Notes: generated by a model not told the origin, from the letters alone. A DNA stretch of 64,000 nucleotides from Limnovirga soli (GCF_013106755.1 NZ_WHPF01000003.1:124001-188000); one strand, 5' to 3'; shown: positions 9,825 through 19,672, counted from the first letter of the stretch. Numbers and translations are program-made.

Positions 9825-10835
9825 ATGAAAACTAAGATCTGGCATTTAATACTGTTTGGCTTTATAACAATAACACTGGCTTTTAGCAGTTGCTCAAAAA
9901 GTCCAACATCAGCAATTGTTACGCCAACAAATCCGGGATCAGGCGATTTTTTAGATAATGTAATATACGGACAAAACATTAACTACCAGGGTAAAAATGA
10001 AAGCTTAAGCATGGATATTTATTTCCCTACAAATATGGTGGCTGGTAAAAAATATCCTTTGGCAATTACGATACATGGTGGCGGTTATATATCTGGTACC
10101 AAAGAAAGTGCCGGCTTAAAATGCCAGATTTTAGCCGATTCTGGTTTTGTGGCTGCTACTATAGATTATAGAGTAGGCTGGAATGCAAGCTCACAGGCAT
10201 GTATAGGAGATATGACTTCCCTGAAGGAAGCTACATACCGCGCCAATCAGGATATTAATGCTGCACTGCGTTTTTTGGTATCCAAAGCAACGGAGTATAG
10301 TATAGATACCAGCTGGATTTTTGTATCGGGTGGCAGTGCAGGAGCATGTATAGCCTTAAGCTGTGCATATAATACAGATGCCTTCGAAAAACGCACACAT
10401 CCCGATATTGTAGCAAAACTGGGCGGATTAAATAATGCCACCAATAGGTTAACCAATCCATTTACCATTAAAGGCATTTGCAGTATTGCCGGAGCTATTG
10501 AAGATTCTACCCTAATAACACGTTCAAGTGCTTGCCCAACCATATTCTTCCAGGGTGGGGCAGATGATGTAATTCCTTTAGATCAGGGCTATTATTTGGG
10601 ATGTACTAATTTCCTGTATATCTATGGTACGCTTTGCCAGTACAGGCAATTAGCTACTTATGGAAAATCAGCAGTGGCACATATCCTACCCGGCTCGGCA
10701 CATGGCAATAATGGTGATAGTGGTTACGATAATCCGTTTATGATCAGCAATACAGCCTGCTTTTTTCATTCAATAATGCGTAAAGCGCCTACACAGTATA
10801 GTATAACTTACGGTACTATTAATAGTTGCCTGTAA
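9825..10835 (+). CDS. Lipoprotein esterase/lipase of the alpha/beta-hydrolase fold
   Basis: Probable secreted carboxylic-ester hydrolase. The 336 residues start with a lipoprotein signal (FSSC at 20-23). The oxyanion-hole motif HGGG is at about 84-87 (ITIHGGGYISG), the nucleophile serine in GGSAG near 171, and a candidate catalytic histidine in PGSAHGNNG. These place it among the BD-FAE/HSL-like esterases. Several cysteines in the second half could form disulfides, as expected for an exported protein. It is followed by its own terminator and has no operon partners. Substrate unknown. Confidence 0.85.
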   Translation: MKTKIWHLILFGFITITLAFSSCSKSPTSAIVTPTNPGSGDFLDNVIYGQNINYQGKNESLSMDIYFPTNMVAGKKYPLAITIHGGGYISGTKESAGLKCQILADSGFVAATIDYRVGWNASSQACIGDMTSLKEATYRANQDINAALRFLVSKATEYSIDTSWIFVSGGSAGACIALSCAYNTDAFEKRTHPDIVAKLGGLNNATNRLTNPFTIKGICSIAGAIEDSTLITRSSACPTIFFQGGADDVIPLDQGYYLGCTNFLYIYGTLCQYRQLATYGKSAVAHILPGSAHGNNGDSGYDNPFMISNTACFFHSIMRKAPTQYSITYGTINSCL

Positions 10836-10857
10836 TAATTGGGCTTTTAACTTTGAT

Positions 10858-10883
10858 AAAGGCTTTCTTCACGGAAAGCCTTT
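10858..10883 (+). terminator. Terminator after the esterase gene
   Basis: AAAGGCTTTC-TTCACG-GAAAGCCTTT hairpin followed by a T-rich stretch. Confidence 0.85.
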
Positions 10884-10929
10884 ATTGTTTTATTATTAGC
10901 CGGACTGCAGTATTATAAATTGTGCATCC

Positions 10930-11034
10930 GTTGCGTCGCACTCTTGTACTGTAGAATAGTACCCGGCTTTAATGGCATATACAAAATTACCTTAGGCTGC
11001 ATACTGTTATGAAAGCAAAAGTGTGCGACGCAAG
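10930..11034. repeat. Inverted pair of type I core repeats
   Basis: Left core GTTGCGTCGCACTCTTGTAC (10930-10949, preceded by GCATCC) and right core GCAAAAGTGTGCGACGCAAG (11015-11034) face each other across about 65 bp. Internal CCGGC and GCTGCAT motifs recur at other copies. Lies between convergent genes. Confidence 0.85.
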
Positions 11035-11080
11035 AAAAGCTGCATAGGCATGTACAGTTTGGTTCATACTTATCAAATAA

Positions 11081-11113
11081 AAAAACCCGGTATTTGTTAG
11101 TTACCGGGGCATT
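11081..11113 (-). terminator. Terminator after the M13 peptidase gene
   Basis: ACCCGGTA and TACCGGGG arms around a short loop, with an A-run (T-run on the minus strand) beyond. Confidence 0.75.
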
Positions 11114-11131
11114 TCATTGTAATAAATAATT

Positions 11132-13174
11132 TTACCAGATACGCACCCTTGCACTATCTGCAATATACATGGCGTCGCCTTGTTTTATGTTAAAAGTGGT
11201 ATAGAATTCGTCTACATCAGCAAATGGCCCGTTAACGCGGTATTTGGCCGGTGAATGCACATCTGTAAGCAAACCGCTTCTCAGCACTTCGTCTCTTTCA
11301 TGGCCAAGCCAGCCCAACGCATACCCAATAAAATAGCGTTGCATGGGGTTTAACCCATTCATTAGTTCACCCTTTTTGTATTGTTCTGTTTTTTTGAATG
11401 CATCTATGCCTAACAAAATACCGCCAAGGTCGGCAATATTTTCGCCCAATGTGGCCTTGCCATTTATATGATATTGCGGTAAAGGCTCATAGGCATTAAA
11501 CTGCTTCACCATTACTTCGGCCCGTTGATTAAAGGTGGTTTCATCATCTTTTGTCCACCAGCTAAGCAAATTGCCTTTTGCATCAAATTGCCTGCCTTCA
11601 TCATCAAACCCATGGGTTAATTCGTGCCCAATAGTAGAAGCACCGGCATAGCCATATACAACTGCATCGTCTAACTCTTCATCCCTAAAACCGGGAACGG
11701 TGAAAATACCGGCTGGTAATACAATTTCATTATTAGATGGATTATAATAGGCATTATAGGTTTGTGGGTACATATCCCATTCATCCCTGTCTACCGGCTT
11801 GCCTAATTTATTCATTTCCCTGTTATAGCGGAAACTGTTGGCGTTTACAATATTGGCTACCCAGCTTTCTTTGCCAATGGTTAGGCCACTAAAGTCTTTC
11901 CATTTATCAGGGTATCCTACTTTCTTTTTAACTGCCGCCAGTTTAACAAAGGCCCTTTGTTTGGTGCTGTCGCTCATCCAGCTAAGATTGGCAATACGAT
12001 CATGCATGGCGGTGCGAATGGCTTCTACCAAATTGCTGTATCGTTGTTTGGCCGTTTCGTTAAAATATTCTTTTACGTAAAGCTGGCCCAATAGTTCGCC
12101 CATTGCATTTTCTTCGCTGCTAATAACCCTTTTCCATCTGGGCTTACGTACAGTTGCGCCACTAAAAAGTTTACTAAAATTAAAAGAAGCAATCCCATAA
12201 TTATCTGGTAAGGCAATGGCAAAATCGCTTATCAGGTTAAAGCGCAAATAGCTTTTCCAGTCCTCAATGCTTACGGTTTGCAATGTTTTATCCAATGCTT
12301 TAAAAAACTCGGGTTGACCCACAATCACTGAATCGATATTTTTAACACCAAGGGTTTGCAGGTAAGCGGTCCAATCGATTACACTGGAAATACCACTTAA
12401 TGCGCTAATAGCTATTTTATTATAATTGTGATGAGGGTCACGCAGGTCTTCAATTTTACGTGAAGCTGACGCCAGATTGGTTTCCAGGGCTAAAATGTTT
12501 TTGGCCGACTGCGCTGCTTTTGCAGCATCGGTGCCCGACATGGTTAATATATTCGTGATATACTGCACATACGCTTTACGGATATTGATAGTGGCAGAAT
12601 CGTTTTTGAAATAATATTCCCTTTCAGGTAAGCCAATACCACCCTGCCATAATTTAAAGGTCATTACTTCGCTGTTCATATCGTCTTGGGTAACAAAATC
12701 GGCGAATAATGTGCCTGAGCCAATTACTTTTAATTGGGCCACCGTAGATAATAATGATTTGGTATCTGTAATGGCAGCTATTTTATCCAGATAGGGTTGA
12801 AGCGGGGTAATACCGGCTTTTTCAATTTTACTACTATCCATAGCGGTAGTGAAGAAATCGCCAATCTTTTGATCCGGAGTGCCCTGTGCGCCATTTGCTT
12901 TAGCTGCATCCTCACTTATGGTGCGCAATCTTTCCAGGTTTTCTTCAATTACCAGATTGCCAATACCCCAGGAAGCCTGTTCATTGGGGATAGGATTCTT
13001 TTTAATCCATCCTCCATTGGCATACATAAAAAAATCCTGTCCGGGGTTAACGGTGGTGTCTAAATTATCAATAACAGCATCTTTTAAAGTGGTTTCTTGC
13101 GATGGATTGGTATTATTACAAGCCGAAAACATCATAAAAAATGCAGAGGCTAACACAAAATGCTTTGTATGCAT
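11132..13174 (-). CDS. M13 family zinc metallopeptidase, lipoprotein
   Basis: Neprilysin/PepO-type endopeptidase that cleaves short peptides, here probably tethered in the periplasm or on the surface. The 680 residues carry a lipoprotein signal (FSAC near residue 19), the M13 N-terminal cap domain, the substrate-binding motif NAYY (NAYYNPSNNEIVLPAGIF), the zinc site HELTH near 517-521, and the third ligand in ENIADLGG. The protein ends VRIW, the usual M13 C-terminal aromatic. Length is normal for the family. It stands as a single gene with its own terminator. Confidence 0.95.
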   Translation of the reverse strand: MHTKHFVLASAFFMMFSACNNTNPSQETTLKDAVIDNLDTTVNPGQDFFMYANGGWIKKNPIPNEQASWGIGNLVIEENLERLRTISEDAAKANGAQGTPDQKIGDFFTTAMDSSKIEKAGITPLQPYLDKIAAITDTKSLLSTVAQLKVIGSGTLFADFVTQDDMNSEVMTFKLWQGGIGLPEREYYFKNDSATINIRKAYVQYITNILTMSGTDAAKAAQSAKNILALETNLASASRKIEDLRDPHHNYNKIAISALSGISSVIDWTAYLQTLGVKNIDSVIVGQPEFFKALDKTLQTVSIEDWKSYLRFNLISDFAIALPDNYGIASFNFSKLFSGATVRKPRWKRVISSEENAMGELLGQLYVKEYFNETAKQRYSNLVEAIRTAMHDRIANLSWMSDSTKQRAFVKLAAVKKKVGYPDKWKDFSGLTIGKESWVANIVNANSFRYNREMNKLGKPVDRDEWDMYPQTYNAYYNPSNNEIVLPAGIFTVPGFRDEELDDAVVYGYAGASTIGHELTHGFDDEGRQFDAKGNLLSWWTKDDETTFNQRAEVMVKQFNAYEPLPQYHINGKATLGENIADLGGILLGIDAFKKTEQYKKGELMNGLNPMQRYFIGYALGWLGHERDEVLRSGLLTDVHSPAKYRVNGPFADVDEFYTTFNIKQGDAMYIADSARVRIW

Positions 13175-13405
13175 ACAAAAGGAATTATTTTTTTAAAAGT
13201 AGATAAAAACTAATAGCAGTCTGTAAAATTTAAATGAACGGTAATAAAAACAGTATTATAGAAATTCTACCATTATTTTAGCTAAGTGAGTTGTTTATTT
13301 AAGTTGTGATCGTGCTTTACTTGGGTTATTGTATGAATGGTTTATTTTCGGGCCGGATGAAATTGGGGCTGGTAGATTATATGGTTTTAAAATAGAAATT
13401 TTGAT

Positions 13406-14368
13406 ATGGCATTTTTGACGTTACAACATATTGGTAAGGTAAATACATTATACGATGTAAGTTTTACCCAACAAGCATTTGAGAAAATTGCCATATCTGG
13501 CGAAACTGGCTCCGGTAAATCTACATTACTTAAAATTATTGCCGGTTTTATTCAACCTGATGAAGGTGTTGTTTTTATTGATGGAGAAAGGGTAAAAGGT
13601 CCAAATGAAAAATTGCTGCCGGGGCATAAACATATTGCCTACCTCTCTCAATATTTCGAGCTGCGCAATAATTACCGGGTAGAAGAAGAGTTGGAATATA
13701 CCAATGAGCTTACCGAAGAAGAGGCAATGTCCATTTTTAAAGTATGCCACATAGCACATCTATTAAAGCGAAGAACCGATCAGTTATCGGGAGGTGAAAA
13801 GCAGCGAATTTCCTTAGCAAGATTATTGATTGCAAAACCCAAATTATTATTGCTGGATGAGCCATTTTCTAATCTGGATATGATGCACAAGCACATTATA
13901 AAATCTGTTATCCATGCCATAAGTGAACAATTGGGTATTAGTTGTATTCTGGTATCGCATGATGCTGCGGATGTGCTTTCCTGGGCTGATACTATAATGG
14001 TTATAAAAGATGGGAAAATATTGCAAACCGGTACTCCCAAACAAATATACAGGCAACCAATAAATGAATATTGTGCCGGATTATTTGGGTTATATACACT
14101 TATTCCCCCGGATAAAGCCAAGCATTTATTAGTTTCCTCAAACAGCAACATCCTAAGCCATTCGACAATTATAAGACCAGAGCAGTTTGCTATTGTGCCC
14201 GAAGCCCAAAATGCCATATCCGGCACTATAGAAAAAGTGCTTTTTTATGGTAGTTTTATGATACTTGATGTTATGGCAGAAGGTATGCTATTACATATCT
14301 ATGCAACAAACCAAAATTATATAGTAGGAGACAAAGTTTTTGTTGCTATTAACGAAGACATTTTTTAA
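13406..14368 (+). CDS. ABC transporter ATP-binding protein (orphan)
   Basis: ATPase of an ABC importer. Walker A GETGSGKST is at 32-40, the signature LSGGEKQR near 125, Walker B LLLLDEP just after it, and the H-loop in VSHDAAD. After about residue 235 a C-terminal TOBE-like domain follows (IRPEQFAIVPEAQN, GTIEKVLFYGSFMILDV), as in PotA, FbpC or MalK-type importers of anions, polyamines or iron. No permease or binding protein is adjacent: the next gene is convergent and the previous one divergent. It must therefore work with products encoded elsewhere, or have another role. Confidence 0.88.
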   Translation: MAFLTLQHIGKVNTLYDVSFTQQAFEKIAISGETGSGKSTLLKIIAGFIQPDEGVVFIDGERVKGPNEKLLPGHKHIAYLSQYFELRNNYRVEEELEYTNELTEEEAMSIFKVCHIAHLLKRRTDQLSGGEKQRISLARLLIAKPKLLLLDEPFSNLDMMHKHIIKSVIHAISEQLGISCILVSHDAADVLSWADTIMVIKDGKILQTGTPKQIYRQPINEYCAGLFGLYTLIPPDKAKHLLVSSNSNILSHSTIIRPEQFAIVPEAQNAISGTIEKVLFYGSFMILDVMAEGMLLHIYATNQNYIVGDKVFVAINEDIF

Positions 14369-14378
14369 GTAAGCACTT

Positions 14379-15203
14379 CTATGGTGTATTTGCATGTTTG
14401 CCCAGCCAAAGCACTGTATTAATAATAAATTTATTTTGTAATTCATTGGCAAACTGAAACGATAATTCTTTGTTGGTGCCATGCTCATAATCAATATCGT
14501 TATGGCCCATATTTACATACACCATATTGTATTTTTTGTTAGTCCAGGCTACAGGGTAATAGCCGCTATGCCATATCTCATAAGGCTTTGGGCCCGTACC
14601 CAATGGAAAGCTGGATGAATCAATTGAAAGTAGAATATTTATATCAGGGTTTGTGCGAATATCTTTTTCCCAACTATACCATTCATTGGGCGATGAGGAA
14701 AATGTAGCAGGTAAATGCCGGGTAAATGGTGATTTTTTATTTTCAACCTGTAGTATTGCCGATGTTGGCCGCCAGGTATTACCCTTGTATTGACCAGCGC
14801 CAATAAATTCGTTGTGATACCAATCCCAGTTTTGCGGATAATCTGATGGGGTTAAAGCAAATCCTGCAAAATGAAATCCAATCCATCCGCCGCCGTTGCG
14901 CATATAGGTTTCAAAAGCCTGTCGCTGGTTTTGTGTTTCTGGTCTAGTATCTAAAAATAAAACCAGCTGGTACTGAGCCAGAAAATCTGTATTTAAATTA
15001 TTCCAGTTATTGGTAGAATCGTATACAAAATGATATTGTAGGGCCATTTTACTAAACCACGTATTTGCTTCGTGAACAAAACTTATATGGGCCTGATCCT
15101 GCTGGGCGGTATAAAAACCAATTACTTTAAAAATGGCTTTTTTTTGTGCCTGTACATGGTGTATCATACACAGTAAAATCAATATGGTCAGGCATTTTTT
15201 CAT
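14379..15203 (-). CDS. Secreted ThuA-like domain protein
   Basis: ThuA family, a glutamine-amidotransferase-like fold found in sugar-utilisation loci; the exact reaction is unknown. The 274 residues begin with a signal peptide ending HVQAQ. Family features include LFLDTRPETQNQRQAFETYM, the glycine turn NGGGWIGFHFAGF, and a C-terminal PVAWTNKKYNMVYVNMGHN with the conserved GHN. It is convergent with the ABC ATPase gene (10 bp between stops). Confidence 0.85.
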   Translation of the reverse strand: MKKCLTILILLCMIHHVQAQKKAIFKVIGFYTAQQDQAHISFVHEANTWFSKMALQYHFVYDSTNNWNNLNTDFLAQYQLVLFLDTRPETQNQRQAFETYMRNGGGWIGFHFAGFALTPSDYPQNWDWYHNEFIGAGQYKGNTWRPTSAILQVENKKSPFTRHLPATFSSSPNEWYSWEKDIRTNPDINILLSIDSSSFPLGTGPKPYEIWHSGYYPVAWTNKKYNMVYVNMGHNDIDYEHGTNKELSFQFANELQNKFIINTVLWLGKHANTP

Positions 15204-15315
15204 CTTTTGTATAATTTAATTATTTGTTTTTTTCGCACATGAAGGTACTTATTTGCGCAGGCAAAAAAGTACCTGTTTATTTATTGACCAGGCAATATTT
15301 CATTATGCAACTTAA

Positions 15316-15420
15316 CTTGCGTCGCACTCTTGTGCGTTCTAAACAACGGGCAGCAGTATATTGCGTTGGTTTTTAAAAACTGCTGCCATTTAACCGGAAC
15401 CCTGAACCGAGCGTGGCAAG
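15316..15420. repeat. Inverted pair: type I core with type II core
   Basis: Left core CTTGCGTCGCACTCTTGTGC (15316-15335) pairs with a type II core (15397-15420), which reads GAACCCTGAACCGAGCG then TGGCAAG. The outer ends (CTTGC and GCAAG) and the outer flanking TAA/TAAAGC still match. Confidence 0.82.
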
Positions 15421-15491
15421 TAAAGCTTCAATTATGATTGTACAGATGGCTACATAATTTTACCTAACATTGTACCATAAAATAAGCTGAT

Positions 15492-16595
15492 ATGAGAATT
15501 GTTTTTACCCTATGGATTGCATTATTATTTTGTGCTTGTTCTAGCAGTCGCATGCATGTATTTACCGCAAGTAATAAACAGGTAAGCTATATGGGGCGCA
15601 CCTTACAGGATGCCAATGGTAATGTTGAATTAATAAGCTCCGCAGCTATTGCAGGGTTTGAGTTTAAAGGCGATTCATGTATCATACAATTAAGTAATCT
15701 GGCAGGCGAAGGCGATTATAATTATGCTGCAATAGAACTGGACAACCAATATAAGGGCCGCTTAAAAGTTAGCAGCAAATTACCCGAAAGCTTTGTGATA
15801 AAGGCAGATAAAAATCGGGACTGGCATGTATTGCGAATATATAAAGCAACTGAGGCTCAAAATGGGGTTGTGGTTGTAAATAGGGTTGAAGCACTGCAAT
15901 TAAAAGCATTGCCTGCTGAAAACTTTCATATTGAATTTATTGGCAATAGTATTACCTGCGGTATGGGGAATGATACCCGGGAAATTCCTTGTGGTAATGG
16001 CAGTAAGTGGTACGATCAACACAATGCTTACTGGAGCTATGCACCACAGGTGGCTAGGGCCTTGCATGCGGGATTTATGCTGAGTGCTATTAGCGGTGCA
16101 GGTATTTACCGCAACTGGAATAGCGATGGCCCAACCGTACCGCAACAATATGAAAATGCCTATTTGAATACAACAACAAAAACCTGGCAGTTTAGCAATT
16201 TCACACCCGGCATAGTAAGCATTGCTTTGGGTACTAACGACCTAAGCGCAGGTGATGGAAAAACTGCCAGAGCCGCTTTCGACTCTGCTGTTTTTGTAAA
16301 TACCTATTTGCATTTTATACATACTATTTACACGCATTATCCAACAACACAAATTGTATTGCTTACCAGCCCAATGGTAACTGGTAATAATGCAATAATG
16401 CTTACCGGCTGTTTAAAAGCTATTCAGGCAAAGGCAAATGCATTGGAAAATAATAGTGATAAACCTATTCGTGTATTTGAATTTAGCCCTGTAACTGCAA
16501 CTGGCTGTTCCGGCCATCCAACCATTGCAGAGCATACCCAAATGGCTGAGCAGTTAATTCCATTTTTTACTTCGTTGCTACAGGCAAAAAAATAG
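15492..16595 (+). CDS. SGNH/GDSL esterase, CE2-like carbohydrate esterase
   Basis: Probable deacetylase of polysaccharide side groups. The 367 residues start with a lipoprotein-like signal (LLFCACSSS, cysteine at 14 or 16). An N-terminal beta-sandwich (about 30-140) precedes the SGNH domain, the order seen in carbohydrate-esterase family 2. Block I is FIGNSITCG with Ser153, block III SIALGTNDLS, and block V GHPTIAEH near 345 with the likely catalytic His. It shares a bidirectional terminator with the convergent gene at 16628. Confidence 0.87.
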   Translation: MRIVFTLWIALLFCACSSSRMHVFTASNKQVSYMGRTLQDANGNVELISSAAIAGFEFKGDSCIIQLSNLAGEGDYNYAAIELDNQYKGRLKVSSKLPESFVIKADKNRDWHVLRIYKATEAQNGVVVVNRVEALQLKALPAENFHIEFIGNSITCGMGNDTREIPCGNGSKWYDQHNAYWSYAPQVARALHAGFMLSAISGAGIYRNWNSDGPTVPQQYENAYLNTTTKTWQFSNFTPGIVSIALGTNDLSAGDGKTARAAFDSAVFVNTYLHFIHTIYTHYPTTQIVLLTSPMVTGNNAIMLTGCLKAIQAKANALENNSDKPIRVFEFSPVTATGCSGHPTIAEHTQMAEQLIPFFTSLLQAKK

Positions 16596-16618
16596 CTTCA
16601 ACCGGGTGAAGCTATTTT
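16589..16618. terminator. Bidirectional terminator
   Basis: AAAATAGCTTCA-ACCGGG-TGAAGCTATTTT. The left arm overlaps the end of the esterase gene. Confidence 0.88.
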
Positions 16619-16627
16619 AAAATATGT

Positions 16628-17776
16628 TTAATATCTCCCTGGTTTAATTACAGGCCTTGTTGATGGTTTTTGAACCGGCGGTTTTACTGCGGGCCTGGTA
16701 ACTGGTTTATTAACAGGTGGGGTAACGGCCGGTCTTGTAACAGGCTTATTTACTGGCGGTTTAACTACTGGCCTGGTAACTGGTTTGTTTACCGGCGGTT
16801 TTACTACAGGTCTGGTTACAGGCTTGTTCACTGCAGGTCTTGTTGAGGGCCTATTAGCTGGCGGCCTTACTGCAGGTTTTTGTGCTGATGGATTTCTTTG
16901 ATAATAATATGAAGAGCCTTGTTTTCTGGTATCAGGCCTTGAATAGGTTTTTCTGTAATAACCACTTTGTCTTCTGGTGGTTACAGTAATAGAAATTGAT
17001 CTTCGTGGCCTGTAATAATAATCATTCCACCAATACGAACGATGATAATGCCAGCGACGATAATGTGCATAGTAATAACTATTGTAGTGATAATGATACC
17101 CATAGTAATAATGCCAGTAAAAGGGCGTCCAGGGCCTCCAGTAAGAAGGGTAGTAATGATAATGCCATGGAGATACCCATAGTACATAGCTGGGCAAAAA
17201 CATATATTGTACTACCGGCCAACCAGCCACTTCGTAAGGGGTGGTTTTTTCTGCAATTATTTTTTGCCCATCAATAATGGGGTTATTATCAGGCGCCTGG
17301 TAACCTGGGTTAGGGGTTCCGGAAACCTGGGTGCTTGTGCCGTCATCATAATCGGGTTCTATAATATAATCCTTTCCATATAACTCTTCATCCCCTGTAA
17401 CCTGTATGGTTACATTACCTTTATCATCTTTGTCCACTGAAATTACAGCTACATCCTGATTTTCCTTTTCATTAATAGCTACCTGTAATACAATGGCATG
17501 GAAATTATCTTTAGCGTTATCAACAACCCTTATATAGTTTATTTTATTATCACCATCCAGGTCAAGATTGTTGATTTTATTCGCCTCGTCGTTTAGCTTT
17601 TTCTCAAATAGCTCAAGTGTTTCAGACTCCTTAAATATTTTTAAAACAGCATAAAGATTAAGATTGTCTCCCGGAAGCCCAAGGGAATCTGTGGGTGTTT
17701 CATTATTTTGGGCATTTGCTGTAATGGTAAACAGGAATAATGCAAATAATAAGGGAATAATATTTTTAAACTTCAT
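16628..17776 (-). CDS. Secreted Tyr/His/Trp-rich protein with proline repeats
   Basis: Function unknown. The start is set at 17776 because MKFKNIIPLLFALFLFTITA then NAQ is a signal peptide; an earlier in-frame start would hide it. The 382 residues fall into three parts. First is an acidic globular region (about 25-170) with beta-rich PepSY-like texture (DLDGDNKINYIRVVDNAKDN, VISVDKDDKGNVTIQVTGD). Second is a strongly aromatic and histidine-rich stretch (YYWHYYYGYHYHYN) at about 190-270. Third is a basic proline-rich tail with five 13-residue repeats. The tail and aromatic zone suggest a cell-wall or surface structural role; this is inference. Confidence 0.8.
   Translation of the reverse strand: MKFKNIIPLLFALFLFTITANAQNNETPTDSLGLPGDNLNLYAVLKIFKESETLELFEKKLNDEANKINNLDLDGDNKINYIRVVDNAKDNFHAIVLQVAINEKENQDVAVISVDKDDKGNVTIQVTGDEELYGKDYIIEPDYDDGTSTQVSGTPNPGYQAPDNNPIIDGQKIIAEKTTPYEVAGWPVVQYMFLPSYVLWVSPWHYHYYPSYWRPWTPFYWHYYYGYHYHYNSYYYAHYRRWHYHRSYWWNDYYYRPRRSISITVTTRRQSGYYRKTYSRPDTRKQGSSYYYQRNPSAQKPAVRPPANRPSTRPAVNKPVTRPVVKPPVNKPVTRPVVKPPVNKPVTRPAVTPPVNKPVTRPAVKPPVQKPSTRPVIKPGRY
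16637..16831 (-). repeat. Five tandem 39-bp repeats in the coding tail
   Basis: Encodes five 13-residue units of the form VNKPVTRPxVKPP. The last unit is diverged (VQKPSTRPVIKPG). Confidence 0.85.
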
Positions 17777-17937
17777 AGATTTTATTTTGCATGGTGAAAT
17801 AAATGCCATCACATATAACATTCAAAAGCCTATAAACGATGGTAAAGTTAATAGTATTGGGTAAATACTACCTATAAGATGTAATAAGGGGGAAAAGGTT
17901 TAATGGGTAGGGGGAAGATAAAATTTAAATAACTGTA

Positions 17938-18360
17938 CTAAACATGCACACCGGTAGTAACGGTATTTATTTTTTCAACATTTAAAGGTTTGCTGATGAA
18001 GCCTTTAACAAAACTGTATTCTTCTACTCTTTTAAAATCTTCGGGGTCTAATGAACTGCTTAACATATAAATATGGCAATGGTCGTGTATGTTTTCGGTT
18101 AAATGTACAAACCGGTCCAAAAACTCAAATCCATCCATTTCGGGCATCCTAATGTCAAGAAAAATAATCGCGGGCAGTAATGCTTTGTTGTTTGCGTTTT
18201 CAATAAGGTATTCCAGTGCATTCTTTCCTGAATCCTGCATAATAATACGGGGAGCCATTTTACAAAGCTTAATATAGTGCTCAGCTATAAAACGATCTGT
18301 AAAAGTATCGTCTACCACCATCACTGCATTAAAGACAAATCCTGAATGAATGTTATTCAT
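17938..18360 (-). CDS. Single-domain response regulator
   Basis: CheY-like receiver domain without an output domain, 140 residues. The acidic pair is Asp17-Asp18 (MVVDDT), the phosphoacceptor is Asp69 (FLDIRMPEMDGFEF), the switch Ser is near 101 (MLSSS) and the conserved Lys is at 124 (ISKPLN). All active-site residues are present, so it should be phosphorylated by a histidine kinase encoded elsewhere. It is a stand-alone gene: the left neighbour is 160 bp away and a 545-bp gap lies upstream. Confidence 0.92.
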   Translation of the reverse strand: MNNIHSGFVFNAVMVVDDTFTDRFIAEHYIKLCKMAPRIIMQDSGKNALEYLIENANNKALLPAIIFLDIRMPEMDGFEFLDRFVHLTENIHDHCHIYMLSSSLDPEDFKRVEEYSFVKGFISKPLNVEKINTVTTGVHV

Positions 18361-18905
18361 GATTTCAAATTTTAAACCGTCAAAAAAATCAAAATAACCA
18401 TTTCGAAAAAGTAATTAAACTGTTTCTGAAACTGAGAATATCTATTAAAAAGTAATTTACTCATAGGGTAAATCTTTTTAAATGCTTTCAGGTTATACGG
18501 ACACAACAAAATTGTTTAAGGATTTGATATGCCGATAGTTTGTGGAAAAAACAAGAAATATACTGCCTGATTGTCTTCAATAATGGGCTATTTCCTACAT
18601 TTTTCACGGATATTGTATAGTAAATTTAGGATTATTTCTTATTTATACCAATAATTTATTTTGCCATGCTTTTTATATCTAATTTGTTGGTTTAGAAATT
18701 AGTAGGTAAACCGGTAAACGCCTGTTTGGAAACTGTTTTTTTATATTTATTAACCCAAAATCAATCTGGCATATATGTGTTTTTGTTAATGCGTAAGATA
18801 CCTTCAACTTCGTTTTGGAGTAGCTCATTCGGGGTTATTTTTAAAAAATGCCTAGTTATTTTAGGCTAGGTTCTGTTTATTTTTAGAATTAATTAAGCAT
18901 TACAC
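18361..18905. other. 545-bp gene-free AT-rich gap
   Basis: No convincing reading frame on either strand. One small hairpin, GCCTA-GTTATTT-TAGGC, lies at 18850-18866 in front of the gene at 18906. Probably holds the promoters of the two divergent genes, but no clear TAnnTTTG site was seen. Confidence 0.4.
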
Positions 18906-19385
18906 ATGAAAACTGCCGGTATAAGCGATATAAAGCAAGCCTTGCACAATTTGGCCCCCAATGAACTAATAGACCTTTGTTTACGCCTGGGCAAGTTTAA
19001 AAAAGAAAATAAAGAACTTATCAGTTTTTTATTGTTCGAAGCACACGATACCGATGGATATATACAATCTGTAAAAAGAATGATGGAACAGGAATTTGAA
19101 AATGTGCACACTACTAATCTATACTTTGCCAAAAAAACGCTGCGCAAAATTCTAAGAATCACTAATAAACATATAAAATATACTGCTTCTGCAATGGTAG
19201 AAACAGAATTACTTTTACATTTTTGCCAACTTTACAAGGCGTTGGCCATACCCACCCACCGTAGTACAGCCCTGCAAAATTTGTATGATCAGCAGATTAA
19301 AAAAATCCGAAAATCAAATGCCCAGTTGCACGAAGACCTGCAATACGAATACAATAAAACACTAAACCGGTTACAAAGAAGTTAA
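18906..19385 (+). CDS. Conserved-looking helical protein of unknown function
   Basis: 159 residues, no signal peptide or membrane segment, mostly charged amphipathic helix (IKQALHNLAPNELIDLCLRL, KMVETEL-like region, IRKSNAQLHEDLQYEYNK). Regular codon use supports coding. No domain recognised. The neighbours give no functional hint: 545 bp of empty DNA before it and an inverted repeat pair after it. Confidence 0.7.
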   Translation: MKTAGISDIKQALHNLAPNELIDLCLRLGKFKKENKELISFLLFEAHDTDGYIQSVKRMMEQEFENVHTTNLYFAKKTLRKILRITNKHIKYTASAMVETELLLHFCQLYKALAIPTHRSTALQNLYDQQIKKIRKSNAQLHEDLQYEYNKTLNRLQRS

Positions 19386-19441
19386 GGTTAACTACTAAGT
19401 AAATGTTATTGGACAGGCAAAAGAATGGGCATTAGGCTTTA

Positions 19442-19556
19442 CTTGCGTCGCACACTGCAGGGTTCTGCTAAAGCCGGGCAAAATTGCGATCGGAGATAGA
19501 ATTGTGAGTGTATTAAAGCCCAATAGTATTTCAGGCGTTGAAGAGTGCGACGCAAG
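19442..19556. repeat. Inverted pair with a chimeric type I/II core
   Basis: The left core (19442-19467) reads CTTGCGTCGCACACTG, as in type I, then continues CAGGGTTCTG, as in type II. The right core is AAGAGTGCGACGCAAG (19541-19556). About 73 bp separate them. Confidence 0.8.
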
Positions 19557-19672
19557 GAACTAATCATTTTTAAACTGGCGCCAGGCTCCCAAAAAACAAT
19601 ATGCAACTTAAAATATGCCATAATAATGCAACGTATTTTAATTTATCTTAGTCCATATCATATCTTAGCAGT

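Noticed and set aside
16981-17277. Frames opposite the aromatic-rich gene (ILE/THR-rich and ASN/SER-rich)
   Set aside because: Low-complexity shadows of the TAT/CAT-rich codons of the real minus-strand gene.
18361-18905. tRNA or small RNA in the long gap
   Set aside because: No cloverleaf, no CCA-type acceptor end and no terminator-like hairpin with a T-run were found.
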